A stretch of DNA of 9,719 nt from Spirochaetales bacterium (GTDB lineage Bacteria > Spirochaetota > Spirochaetia > DSM-27196 > PWMO01): NCBI GenBank assembly GCA_007123465.1, contig SKLB01000013.1, positions 1 to 9,719 of the forward strand. Direction: 5' to 3'. The notes beneath the pieces are model-generated. The model saw nothing but the letters and a program-made list of their open reading frames with translations, had not been told where the DNA came from and searched no databases. Made by a program: the position numbers and the translations under genes. Shown here one piece after another: positions 1 to 6,920 of this stretch. Position 1 is the stretch's first letter. Each line of letters begins with the position of its first letter.

Positions 1-24
1 GGTATTACCGCATCACCCCGCCTG

Positions 25-53
25 TTGACCGCCGCGGTCAGACCTGATATTTT
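25..53 (+). promoter_or_regulatory. Predicted sigma70-type promoter of the HD-GYP gene
   Basis: A -35 element TTGACC (25-30) is followed after exactly 17 bases by TATTTT (48-53) as a -10 element; these match 5 of 6 and 4 of 6 consensus positions. Transcription would begin near 60, leaving a leader of about 35 bases before the ATG at 96. The -35 element lies inside a perfect palindrome (26-40), and a second, imperfect palindrome (55-66) covers the predicted start point, so this promoter may be regulated. Prediction from sequence only. Confidence 0.5.
26..40. repeat. 15-bp perfect palindrome over the -35 element
   Basis: TGACCGC (26-32) and GCGGTCA (34-40) are perfect reverse complements around a single central C. 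The palindrome covers most of the predicted -35 box of the HD-GYP promoter, a typical place for a repressor operator. It could also be the stem of a terminator for a gene lying to the left, but the one-base centre leaves little loop and the T-rich stretch starts several bases after the stem, so an operator seems more likely. No partner protein can be named. Confidence 0.4.
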
Positions 54-54
54 A

Positions 55-66
55 TTGTAGTTGCAA
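55..66. promoter_or_regulatory. Candidate operator, TTGTA-N2-TACAA-like (imperfect)
   Basis: TTGTAGTTGCAA has outer arms TTG/CAA and differs by one base from the pattern TTGTA-N2-TACAA. It sits at the predicted transcription start of the HD-GYP gene. Similar elements occur at 2626-2637 and 7788-7799, both also upstream of genes. A MarR-family regulator encoded in this window (6459-6920) is a possible binder. The match is short and could be chance in AT-rich promoter DNA. Confidence 0.3.
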
Positions 67-95
67 TTACTTGGGCAATTGGTTAGGTGGTATCC

Positions 96-1817
96 ATGAA
101 GTCCGTGCTCCGGCTCTTGCTGCTGGAACTGAAAAATCCGTTACACTACGTCATCGCTATCGGAGTTGGCAGCGTGCTCAGCCTGGTTCGCGGTTTTCAG
201 TCAGTGGCCGCTGTTGCTCCGTTTGTGGTGCCGTTTCTGCTTTCCAGCGCCGGCCGTGCCGCCGCACGCGTCGCCAATCAGCGACGCGAACGCTTACTCG
301 AGCTTCCCGCACAGCGCTCATCCCCGGTGTTTGTCATGTGCGCCGACGGAACCATTGAGGACTGCCTGGGCAAGACCAGGCGACTCTTTGAACAGCTGGG
401 TGTCAAACGCATTGGTGACTTTCTACAAGCGCCAGCGGAAACTAACCTGCCCGAGCTGATCCGCAACCGCGGCACCGCGGAAAGTACAGCCGAGCTCTAC
501 GCGCCGGCTGTTGAGCGCTGGTATCGCTTTGCAACGCATCGCGCCCGCAACCAGCCTCATATCCTGGTATGGTTGGAAGACACCACCGAAGAACACGCCG
601 CTTTCGAGAGTCGCGCCCGGGTGCGCCAGTTCCAGATAGAGGCGCTGCAGGATTTCTCCGGTGAGCAGCTGCGCACGCAGAGCTATGAGCGGCTGACGCG
701 CCTGATCCTCGACGCCGGGTATCAGACGGTGCTGTTTGCGCGGCAGGACGGTGGCGGCGCGTTGACCGGAGTCGCTTTCAAGACCGGCGGCGGACTGGAA
801 CTTGTGCGCTCCGGATCGATCCGCATCGAGTCGCAGTCCCACGCTCCAATCCTGCGCTCGCGCAGCGAGGGACGCGCAGTTGCAGTCAACCGCGCTGAGT
901 TCGCAAGTGACAGGGATTTTGACCACAAATTTCCGGTAGCCCCCGAGGTCCGAGAGTTCATCGGAAAGCCTGTCGACAACCTGGTCAATTACCACGCCGG
1001 CGCCACTTCGATTGTAGCGTTCAATAAGCAACCGCGCCTCGCGCGTGGTGATCTGCTGTTCATGGAGGCCGCTGTGGATGCAGCGCACAGTCTGTTCACC
1101 GCAATAGGTGTGGCCGAAGACCGAGACCTGCGCTTCATCCAGGCGATCCACGGCCTGTGCGCCAGTGCAGAGTTCAGCGATGAGATAACCGGGGCGCACA
1201 TCTGGCGCGTCAACACCTACGCGGCATTGCTGGCCGACAGTTTGTGCGCCGGCCAGCCGCTGTGCAGAGACATCGAACAAGTAGCCGCGGCGCACGATAT
1301 CGGCAAGGTGGCAATACCGGAGCTGGTACAGGCACCACGAGCACTCAGCCGCGATGAATGGTCACGCATGCAGTTGCACACCGTCTACGGAGCGCAGATT
1401 CTGGACCGCATGATCCAGCTCAGCGAAAAGACCGACCAGCACCTGTTGCTGGCACGCGAAATCGCACTCAATCATCATCAGCGCTGGGACGGCAAAGGCT
1501 ACCCCGGCCTGTACAACAAAAACGGTGAGGTCTGTTCGCTTTCCAGCCGCGACCCGACTCACTACGCCGCGCATCGGCCATTGAAAGGCGCCGAGATTCC
1601 GTTATCTGCCCGCATCGTCAGCGTCTGTGATGCCTACGACGCGTTGCGCGCGGCGCGCCCGTACAAGGCCGCTATGGATCACGACACGGCCGTTAGCCTG
1701 CTCAGCCACGATGACCGCAGTAGCGCCTCGGGAAGCGATCGCTTTGGCCCCGAGGTGTTCGCGGTCTTCATGGACAATCATAGTCGCTTTGCCGAAGTAT
1801 ACGAAACAATGCGCTGA
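96..1817 (+). CDS. Membrane-anchored HD-GYP domain protein (putative cyclic-di-GMP phosphodiesterase)
   Basis: This 573-residue protein probably degrades the second messenger cyclic di-GMP. The N-terminus (about residues 14-52) has two hydrophobic segments likely to be membrane helices. Residues about 75-165 resemble a PAS-type sensor region and 185-340 a GAF-like region; both assignments are weak. The C-terminal HD-GYP domain (about 345-570) is clear: first metal-binding His368 in TGAHIWR, HDIGK (400-404), His428, HHQRWDGKGYP (460-470) and a D512-containing segment before DAYDAL. Odd points: isoleucine (364) stands where many HD-GYP enzymes have Glu or Asp four residues before the first His, and about 25 extra residues follow GYP. 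I chose the ATG at 96 because AGGTGG (85-90) is well spaced before it; a GTG at 87 overlaps that ribosome site. The next gene follows after 27 bases and is probably cotranscribed. The signal it senses is unknown. Confidence 0.9.
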   Translation: MKSVLRLLLLELKNPLHYVIAIGVGSVLSLVRGFQSVAAVAPFVVPFLLSSAGRAAARVANQRRERLLELPAQRSSPVFVMCADGTIEDCLGKTRRLFEQLGVKRIGDFLQAPAETNLPELIRNRGTAESTAELYAPAVERWYRFATHRARNQPHILVWLEDTTEEHAAFESRARVRQFQIEALQDFSGEQLRTQSYERLTRLILDAGYQTVLFARQDGGGALTGVAFKTGGGLELVRSGSIRIESQSHAPILRSRSEGRAVAVNRAEFASDRDFDHKFPVAPEVREFIGKPVDNLVNYHAGATSIVAFNKQPRLARGDLLFMEAAVDAAHSLFTAIGVAEDRDLRFIQAIHGLCASAEFSDEITGAHIWRVNTYAALLADSLCAGQPLCRDIEQVAAAHDIGKVAIPELVQAPRALSRDEWSRMQLHTVYGAQILDRMIQLSEKTDQHLLLAREIALNHHQRWDGKGYPGLYNKNGEVCSLSSRDPTHYAAHRPLKGAEIPLSARIVSVCDAYDALRAARPYKAAMDHDTAVSLLSHDDRSSASGSDRFGPEVFAVFMDNHSRFAEVYETMR

Positions 1818-1844
1818 CTGACCCACACGTAAGGAGTAATCTGC

Positions 1845-2582
1845 ATGCAGACACAAAAGACAGGAGAGAAACCGCCCATTGCCCAATTCAAGGGACTCAA
1901 AGCACTTCTGATAAACTGCACCCTGAAACCCAGCCCAGCGCTGTCGCACACCGAGGGGCTGATGAGTCTGGCGCAGGGCATCATGGAAAAGAACGGTATC
2001 GAGACGAGCCTTATCCGCGCCGTTGACTACGAGCTGGCACCGGGGGTTTATCCGGACATGCGCCAACACGGTGCAGAACGTGATGATTGGCCACAACTCT
2101 ACGAGCACGTCACGGCAGCCGATATCCTGGTGATCGGTACGCCGATCTGGCTTGGAGATAAATCCTCGGTCTGCACGCGGGTGATCGAGCGCCTCTACTC
2201 TACCTCCGGGGATCTCAATCAGGCCGGGCAGTACGCGTACTACGGGCGCGTAGGCGGCTGCCTGATTACCGGTAACGAAGACGGCGCCAAGCACTGCGCC
2301 ATGAACATTCTCTACTCGCTGCAGCATATCGGCTACCTGATTCCACCGCAGGCCGACGCCGGCTGGCTGGGCGAAGCCGGCCCCGGTCCCAGCTACCTTG
2401 ATCAAGGCTCCGGCGGCCCGCAGAACGACTTCACCAACCGCAACACAACCTTCATGACCTGGAACCTGATGCACCTTGCGCGTATGCTACGCGACGCCGG
2501 GGGCATTCCGCCGTGGGGCAATCAGCGCACCGCGTGGGACGCTGGTACCCGGTTTGACTTCGAAAACCCGGAATACCGTTGA
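1845..2582 (+). CDS. Flavodoxin-family NAD(P)H-dependent FMN oxidoreductase
   Basis: This is a 245-residue cytoplasmic protein of the NADPH-dependent FMN reductase (flavodoxin-like) fold. After a short polar N-terminus comes a beta strand and the NCTLKPSP loop (24-31), where the flavin phosphate normally binds, then the GTPIWLG segment (98-104) of the flavin site and TGNEDG (142-147). I recall the same blocks from a family of uncharacterised flavodoxin-like proteins common in actinobacteria. The substrate is unknown; quinones, nitro compounds or FMN itself are typical for relatives. An AAGGAG ribosome site (1831-1836) lies 8 bases before the ATG. It follows the HD-GYP gene by 27 bases with no visible terminator, so the two are probably one operon. 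A functional link to cyclic-di-GMP signalling is not evident. Confidence 0.85.
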   Translation: MQTQKTGEKPPIAQFKGLKALLINCTLKPSPALSHTEGLMSLAQGIMEKNGIETSLIRAVDYELAPGVYPDMRQHGAERDDWPQLYEHVTAADILVIGTPIWLGDKSSVCTRVIERLYSTSGDLNQAGQYAYYGRVGGCLITGNEDGAKHCAMNILYSLQHIGYLIPPQADAGWLGEAGPGPSYLDQGSGGPQNDFTNRNTTFMTWNLMHLARMLRDAGGIPPWGNQRTAWDAGTRFDFENPEYR

Positions 2583-2608
2583 GCGCAGACAGCGGTGCTC
2601 GAAAACAC

Positions 2609-2638
2609 TTGTCACGGAGCTACGCTTGTACATACAAT
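2609..2638 (+). promoter_or_regulatory. Predicted promoter of the ABC importer operon
   Basis: TTGTCA (2609-2614) as -35 and TACAAT (2633-2638) as -10 are separated by 18 bases; each matches 5 of 6 consensus positions. Transcription would start near 2645, about 17 bases before the ATPase start codon, so the leader is very short and includes the ribosome site AGGA (2645-2648). The -10 box is half of a perfect TTGTA-N2-TACAA palindrome (2626-2637), so a bound protein would block polymerase directly. Confidence 0.55.
2626..2637. promoter_or_regulatory. Candidate operator TTGTA-CA-TACAA
   Basis: This is a perfect 5+5 inverted repeat with a two-base centre, overlapping the -10 box of the importer promoter. 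It is the best copy of an element also seen with one mismatch at 55-66 and 7788-7799. Palindromes of this size suit dimeric winged-helix regulators such as the MarR-family protein encoded at 6459-6920. The link to that protein is inference. Confidence 0.4.
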
Positions 2639-2661
2639 AAACCCAGGAAAGCTCAATACAA

Positions 2662-3630
2662 ATGAATGTAGCGGTAGACAAGCTCACAAAGCGCTTCGGC
2701 TCGACGCACGTATTGCGAAACCTGAGTCTCTCGGTATCACACGGTGAGTTTGTCTCGGTGCTGGGACCCTCGGGTGTCGGCAAGACTACGCTGCTGAAAA
2801 TACTGGCGTCGCTGGAAAACCCGGATAGCGGATCAGTGCAGTGCGGCGGCCGCGACGCGGTGCTGGTCTTCCAGGATTACGTTCTGTTCCCGTTTCTCAC
2901 CGTGCATCAAAACGTGGCGTTTGGCCTCGAGGCGCGGCGGATGCCCCAGCGTGACATTGCCGCTCGCGTTGGGCGGCTGCTGTCGCACTTTGGCCTGAGC
3001 GAGAAGGCCACAGAGTACCCGGCCATGCTCTCGGCAGGGCAGAAACAGCGCGTGGCTCTGGCCCGCGCACTGGCGGTTGAACCGCAGTTGTTGCTGCTGG
3101 ACGAGCCGCTGGCCAATCTGGACAAGAACCTCAAACGTGATACAGCGCTCTACCTGCGCCGTGTGCAGCGCGAGTTCGGCATTACCACTATCTGCGTGAC
3201 GCATGATCAGGAAGAAGCGATGGCTATCTCGGACCGCATAGCCGTGATGCTGGACGGAGAGATCAAACAGTTGGGAACCCCGGCAGCCGTCTATTACCAA
3301 CCCAATTCGGTGGCGGTAGCCAGGTTCATGGGACCGGTCTCCGTCCTGCCCGATTCGTTGCTGGCCTGTCGCAACGCCTCCCTCGCAGCGCAGTCTGGTA
3401 CCTGCATGCTGCGTCCCGAGCAGGTTGTGCTGCACCCGTCCGCATCGGGATCGCTGCTGGTCACCGAGGTGCGGCTGCTCGGACTGTATCAGTTCTGCAT
3501 CCTCCAGGCGCACGGAGTTGATTACGAGGTGTTCACCTCGCACCCGGCCGACCTGCAGCGCGGCCAGAGAGTGGATATCTCGCGCGCTGCCGTAGCTTTT
3601 GAGAAGGAGCCTGTCCATGAAACCAACTGA
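2662..3630 (+). CDS. ABC importer ATP-binding protein (PotA/MalK-like, with C-terminal regulatory region)
   Basis: This 322-residue ATPase powers the importer encoded by the three genes that follow. Visible motifs in order: Walker A GPSGVGKTT (35-43), Q-loop Gln71, signature LSAGQ (123-127), Walker B LLLLDEP (143-149), D-loop NLD (152-154) and switch His181. The signature has Ala where LSGGQ is canonical; this variant is compatible with activity. Residues about 225-315 form an extra C-terminal part resembling the TOBE domain of polyamine, iron and sugar importers. E. coli YnjD, which partners the YnjB-type binding protein, is shorter and lacks such a domain. The ATG at 2662 follows AGGA by 13 bases, somewhat long. 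The 3' end overlaps the binding-protein gene by 14 bases, so translation is probably coupled. It acts on the inner face of the cytoplasmic membrane. Confidence 0.92.
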   Translation: MNVAVDKLTKRFGSTHVLRNLSLSVSHGEFVSVLGPSGVGKTTLLKILASLENPDSGSVQCGGRDAVLVFQDYVLFPFLTVHQNVAFGLEARRMPQRDIAARVGRLLSHFGLSEKATEYPAMLSAGQKQRVALARALAVEPQLLLLDEPLANLDKNLKRDTALYLRRVQREFGITTICVTHDQEEAMAISDRIAVMLDGEIKQLGTPAAVYYQPNSVAVARFMGPVSVLPDSLLACRNASLAAQSGTCMLRPEQVVLHPSASGSLLVTEVRLLGLYQFCILQAHGVDYEVFTSHPADLQRGQRVDISRAAVAFEKEPVHETN

Positions 3631-4840
3631 ACGCTACCGGCTTGTGCTTCTGACGCTGGCCGCTTTTCTGCTGATCGCCTGTACTGCGCAACAGGACGTT
3701 AATCTGCTCGAGCTTGACTACCCCCGCATCGAGCAGCAGGCGCGAGGTGGCGAGGTGCGTTTTGCGATGTGGGGCGGCGACGCGCGCATCAACCGGTGGG
3801 TCGACAGCTACGTTGTCCCTGAACTGCAGCAGCGCTATGACATTCGACTGCTGCGGGTATCTACCGACGCCGCGCAAGTAGTCAACCGATTGCTCACTGA
3901 ACGCCAGGCCGGTAGAGACCGCGGCAGTATCGACCTGATCTGGATCAACGGCGAGAACTTCCGCCGTGCGCGCCGCGAGGACCTGCTGTTTGGCCCCTAC
4001 ACCCATCTGATTCCTAACCTCGAACTGACTGACCCTGAGGAAGTGAGCTATGATTGGGGTTTTCCGGTTGACGGCTACGAGCTGCCCTGGGGGCGCGGCC
4101 AGTTTGTCTTCGAGTACGATTCGGCTATCATCAACCAGCCACCGGACTCAATCGAGGCGCTGGACCGCTGGATCCGCAACAATCCCGGCCGATTCACCTA
4201 CCCGCAGCCGCCGGATTTCAACGGAGCAGCGTTCATTCGCCATCTTTTCTACTACTTCAGCGGCGGCTACCGGGACTACCTCGACGGCTTCGATAAAGAG
4301 CGGTACCAGCAGAACTCCGCCGCGCTGTGGGACTATCTGCGCGAAATTGAACCCTATCTGTGGCGCGGCGGCCAAACGTATCCAGCCGACAAGGCGCAGC
4401 TCGACGTTCTATTCGAAAACGGCGAGGTAGACTTCAACATGTCCTATACACAGTCCGGCGCGCAGGGGCTGATTGACGCCGGGCGCTATCCGCCGAGCGT
4501 TCGAACCTTTGTGCTGCAGCGAGGTACGCTTACCGGAATCCACTTTACCGCTATTCCGTTCAACGCGCCGAACAAGGCCGCCGCTATGGTTGTCTCCAAC
4601 TTTCTGCTGTCTGCGGATGCACAGTATTCCAAGTTTGTACCGCAGAACTGGGGCGACTTCACCGTTCTTGATCTGGACCGCTTGAGCGACGCCCAACGCC
4701 AACGATTTCTAGAACTCGATTTAGGTCCGGCCACCCTCCCGGTAGATGTGCTGGCGCAACACAGTGTACCGGAGATACCGGCCGAATACGTTGACGCCAT
4801 GGTCGAAGACTGGGAACGGGAGATACTGCGGCGTGAGTAG
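3617..4840 (+). CDS. ynjB: YnjB-type ABC transporter substrate-binding lipoprotein
   Basis: This 407-residue extracytoplasmic binding protein feeds substrate to the adjacent permeases. It starts with a lipoprotein signal: positive residues, a hydrophobic stretch (9-21) and the lipobox LIAC with Cys22 as the predicted lipid-anchored residue. From about residue 44 it matches E. coli YnjB as I remember it, with MWGGDARINRW (51-61), DLIWINGENF (106-115), PWGRGQF (157-163), TYPQPPDFNGAAF (194-206) and PYLWRGG (246-252). The family belongs to the extracellular solute-binding superfamily, but the natural substrate of YnjB is not established. I chose ATG 3617 because AAGGAG (3604-3609) lies 7 bases upstream; the signal peptide then begins correctly. 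It overlaps the ATPase gene by 14 bases and the next permease by 8. E. coli YnjB is, as I recall, not lipidated, so the Cys anchor is a difference. Confidence 0.9.
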   Translation: MKPTERYRLVLLTLAAFLLIACTAQQDVNLLELDYPRIEQQARGGEVRFAMWGGDARINRWVDSYVVPELQQRYDIRLLRVSTDAAQVVNRLLTERQAGRDRGSIDLIWINGENFRRARREDLLFGPYTHLIPNLELTDPEEVSYDWGFPVDGYELPWGRGQFVFEYDSAIINQPPDSIEALDRWIRNNPGRFTYPQPPDFNGAAFIRHLFYYFSGGYRDYLDGFDKERYQQNSAALWDYLREIEPYLWRGGQTYPADKAQLDVLFENGEVDFNMSYTQSGAQGLIDAGRYPPSVRTFVLQRGTLTGIHFTAIPFNAPNKAAAMVVSNFLLSADAQYSKFVPQNWGDFTVLDLDRLSDAQRQRFLELDLGPATLPVDVLAQHSVPEIPAEYVDAMVEDWEREILRRE

Positions 4841-5657
4841 GAGCCGGAGCATCCGCAGGGCGTGCGCTTTTCTGCCGCTGATGCCGTTTGTACTGTTCAT
4901 TGCCGCCGGGGTTGGCTATACCGTGATACAGTCTCTGGGCTTGTGGATCTCGGCACAACCCGGAGAGAGCTACCCCGCGGGGTACGCAGTCATTCTTCGG
5001 TCGGCCTGGTTCTATCAGTCGCTGTTGTACAGTCTGTGGATCGCTACCGCTTCAACGCTACTCTCGGTTGTCCTGGGGACGCTGCTGGCGCTGCTGCTGC
5101 GCGGTCTTCCGCAGCGGCTCTACCCGTTTGCACTGATGTACAAGATTCCGCTGATACTGCCGCACGTGGTGATCGGGCTGATAGTGCTGCTTGGATTCGG
5201 CCGCGGCGCTGCCCTGGGGCGGCTGTTGGCCGCACCGGGCAGCTCCGCGCTGGTCAGCGCCTACGTATTCAAGTCTGCCTCATTTGTTACGCTGCTGGTT
5301 TACGCTGTGCTGCGCGGTTTCGACCTGCGCCAGCTGGAGACCGCGCGGATGCTCGGCGCCGGCGCGCTGCGCAGCTTTCGGGCCCTGTTGCTGCCGGTAA
5401 TCCTGCCACCGGCGGCCACCGCCGGCGTTATTGTGTTCCTGTTCAGCTTTGGCGCGTTTGACCTGCCGTTTCTGCTCGGCGCCAGCCGGCCGGCCATGCT
5501 GGCCATCGACGTCTACAATCGATACTGGTACCGGGACCTCTCAGCGCGGCCCGCGGCAATGGCCAGCCTGGTGGTGATGTTCCTGTTCTCGTTGCTGTTT
5601 GTGACTGTCTACTTCCGCCTGGTTCGAAGACAGAAGCACGGGATACGCCATGTTTGA
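4833..5657 (+). CDS. ABC importer permease, first subunit (YnjC N-terminal-half-like)
   Basis: This 274-residue inner-membrane permease has about six hydrophobic segments (roughly 12-35, 62-90, 104-124, 140-161, 190-212, 241-262). The cytoplasmic EAA loop, which docks onto the ATPase, is visible as ETARMLGAGALRSF with the closing LLLP at about 169-188. I set the start at GTG 4833, not at an upstream in-frame ATG (4746): GTG 4833 has GGGAG (4818-4822) about 10 bases upstream, overlaps the ynjB stop by 8 bases as other genes of this operon do, and leaves a normal short basic N-terminus. In E. coli YnjC is one long polypeptide with two permease halves; here the halves are separate genes. Confidence 0.9.
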   Translation: MSRSRSIRRACAFLPLMPFVLFIAAGVGYTVIQSLGLWISAQPGESYPAGYAVILRSAWFYQSLLYSLWIATASTLLSVVLGTLLALLLRGLPQRLYPFALMYKIPLILPHVVIGLIVLLGFGRGAALGRLLAAPGSSALVSAYVFKSASFVTLLVYAVLRGFDLRQLETARMLGAGALRSFRALLLPVILPPAATAGVIVFLFSFGAFDLPFLLGASRPAMLAIDVYNRYWYRDLSARPAAMASLVVMFLFSLLFVTVYFRLVRRQKHGIRHV

Positions 5658-6450
5658 ACGCTCAGCCGGTCCAGCCCAGCGCCGGGACTACCTGCGGCTA
5701 GCGGCAATAGCCGGCTTGTTCGCGCTACCGGTTGTCATGTTGCTGTTCTACAGCCTCAGCGCGCGCGGACAAACCGAACTCACACTGCGCGCCTGGCGCT
5801 ACCTGTTTGCAGAACGACGCAACTTTGTGACGGCGCTGGCATCATCGCTCGGCTACGGATTCAGCGCGGTTATAGTTGCCTTTTTCAGCTGTGTCCTGCC
5901 CGCGAAGGCGATCGCGCGAGCACACGGTTCTCACACCGCCGCGATTGAAGCGGTCCTGCTGACGCCGGCACTCTTGCCGAGCATCAGCTTCGCTATCGGA
6001 GTCCATCAGCTCTTCATCCGTGCGGGCCTGGTCGACACCTGGGTGGGTGTACTGCTGATACTCTCGTTTGTCAGTTACCCCTATATGCTGCGCGCACTGA
6101 TTGCATCCTACGAATCTATAGACCCGGCCTACGAACAGTGCGCGCGTAACCTGGGAGCCGGCGCTCTGCGCACCTTCCTGCGCGTCGAGCTGCCGTTCCT
6201 TTTGCCCGGTGCAGCAGCCGGTGGTTCGGTAGTCTTTCTGGTGGCCTTTTCGGATTACTTTCTGGTGTTCCTTATCGGCGGAGGTATTGTACCGGCTTTC
6301 ACAAGCTACCTGGTTCCGTTCATCCGCTCGGCGGATTACTCGATTGCGAGTGCACTCTCAATTGTCTTCTTGATAGTCCCGATTGGGCTTTTTGTACTGC
6401 AGGATCGGGCCCTTACGCTGCTGCTGCAACGCCGCGGCATGTCCATCTGA
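5650..6450 (+). CDS. ABC importer permease, second subunit (YnjC C-terminal-half-like)
   Basis: This 266-residue membrane protein completes the permease heterodimer. Hydrophobic segments lie at about 15-36, 64-85, 101-122, 131-152, 186-212 and 234-252. The EAA loop is clear as YEQCARNLGAGALRTF followed by ELPFLLPG at about 161-187. The ATG at 5650 overlaps the TGA of the first permease by 8 bases, so the pair is translationally coupled and probably made in equal amounts. It is the last gene of the operon; only 8 bases separate its stop from the stop of the convergent MarR gene, and I see no terminator between them. Confidence 0.9.
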   Translation: MFERSAGPAQRRDYLRLAAIAGLFALPVVMLLFYSLSARGQTELTLRAWRYLFAERRNFVTALASSLGYGFSAVIVAFFSCVLPAKAIARAHGSHTAAIEAVLLTPALLPSISFAIGVHQLFIRAGLVDTWVGVLLILSFVSYPYMLRALIASYESIDPAYEQCARNLGAGALRTFLRVELPFLLPGAAAGGSVVFLVAFSDYFLVFLIGGGIVPAFTSYLVPFIRSADYSIASALSIVFLIVPIGLFVLQDRALTLLLQRRGMSI

Positions 6451-6458
6451 GAGCTGCG

Positions 6459-6920
6459 CTACTGCTCGTAGAACCGCTTGAGAGCCGAAAGCGCCAGCAT
6501 CCAGCGCGCGTGCCCCACGCGCCTTATGGTCCGAGTCTGGGCAGCCTTCCAGCGCGGCAGACATTCATCCAGCGCCCTGAGCCCCGCTTCTGCCAGGACG
6601 TACTCTCGACGGCGTCGGTCACTACCGGAAACCGTTTCAACCATAGCGGAACGTACCAGAGCGTCCATATTGCGCGAAACCGTGCTCAAGTCAGAGCTCA
6701 ACCGCTGCGAGAGCGCTCCGGTAGACAGCGGCGAATCCAGCGCCAGGTTCAGCAGCACGGTAAACTGTCCGGCGGTTACGGGGGCCCCACGGAACTCCTC
6801 ATCAAACCAGCGTGCCACGGTCTTGTCTGCACGCCGAAGGTTATAGCCCGGACAGAACGCTGCGATACCACGCAGTTGGCGCTTAAGTCTGGGGTTGTGG
6901 TTCAGGCGGTCACGGCTCAT
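6459..6920 (-). CDS. MarR-family winged helix-turn-helix transcriptional regulator
   Basis: This 153-residue DNA-binding regulator is expected to act as a dimer. The layout fits MarR: N-terminal dimerisation helix with FCPGYNLRRADKTV (22-35), then VTAGQFTVLLNLA (48-60), the helix-turn-helix STGALSQRLSSDLSTVSRNM (66-85), the wing with SDRRRREYVL (100-109), and a C-terminal helix including RWKAAQ (123-128). It resembles a MarR subgroup I know with a conserved Cys before NLRR; Cys23 here could be redox-sensitive, but this is speculative. I chose ATG 6920 because the MarR fold begins there and the longer reading frame upstream is antisense-like filler overlapping DUF547. There is no good ribosome site, but the start overlaps the DUF547 stop by 11 bases, which indicates coupling. 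Candidate targets are the TTGTA-N2-TACAA elements upstream of its own operon and of the convergent importer operon. Confidence 0.88.
   Translation of the reverse strand: MSRDRLNHNPRLKRQLRGIAAFCPGYNLRRADKTVARWFDEEFRGAPVTAGQFTVLLNLALDSPLSTGALSQRLSSDLSTVSRNMDALVRSAMVETVSGSDRRRREYVLAEAGLRALDECLPRWKAAQTRTIRRVGHARWMLALSALKRFYEQ

Noticed and set aside
423..1295. Long minus-strand frame opposite the HD-GYP gene
   Set aside because: It is an antisense shadow caused by high GC; the opposite strand encodes clear conserved domains.
2581..2600. Stem GAGCGC/GTGCTC just after the oxidoreductase gene as an intrinsic terminator
   Set aside because: The stem is only 6 bp with a G-U pair and is followed by GAAAACAC rather than a T-run.
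4746..4832. N-terminal extension of the first permease from an ATG at 4746
   Set aside because: The extra 29 residues overlap ynjB coding sequence and look like out-of-frame translation; GTG 4833 has a ribosome site and a typical overlap.
6451..6475. Bidirectional terminator between the convergent second permease and marR genes
   Set aside because: The gap is only 8 bases and the best pairing, GAGC with GCTC, is four base pairs without T-runs.
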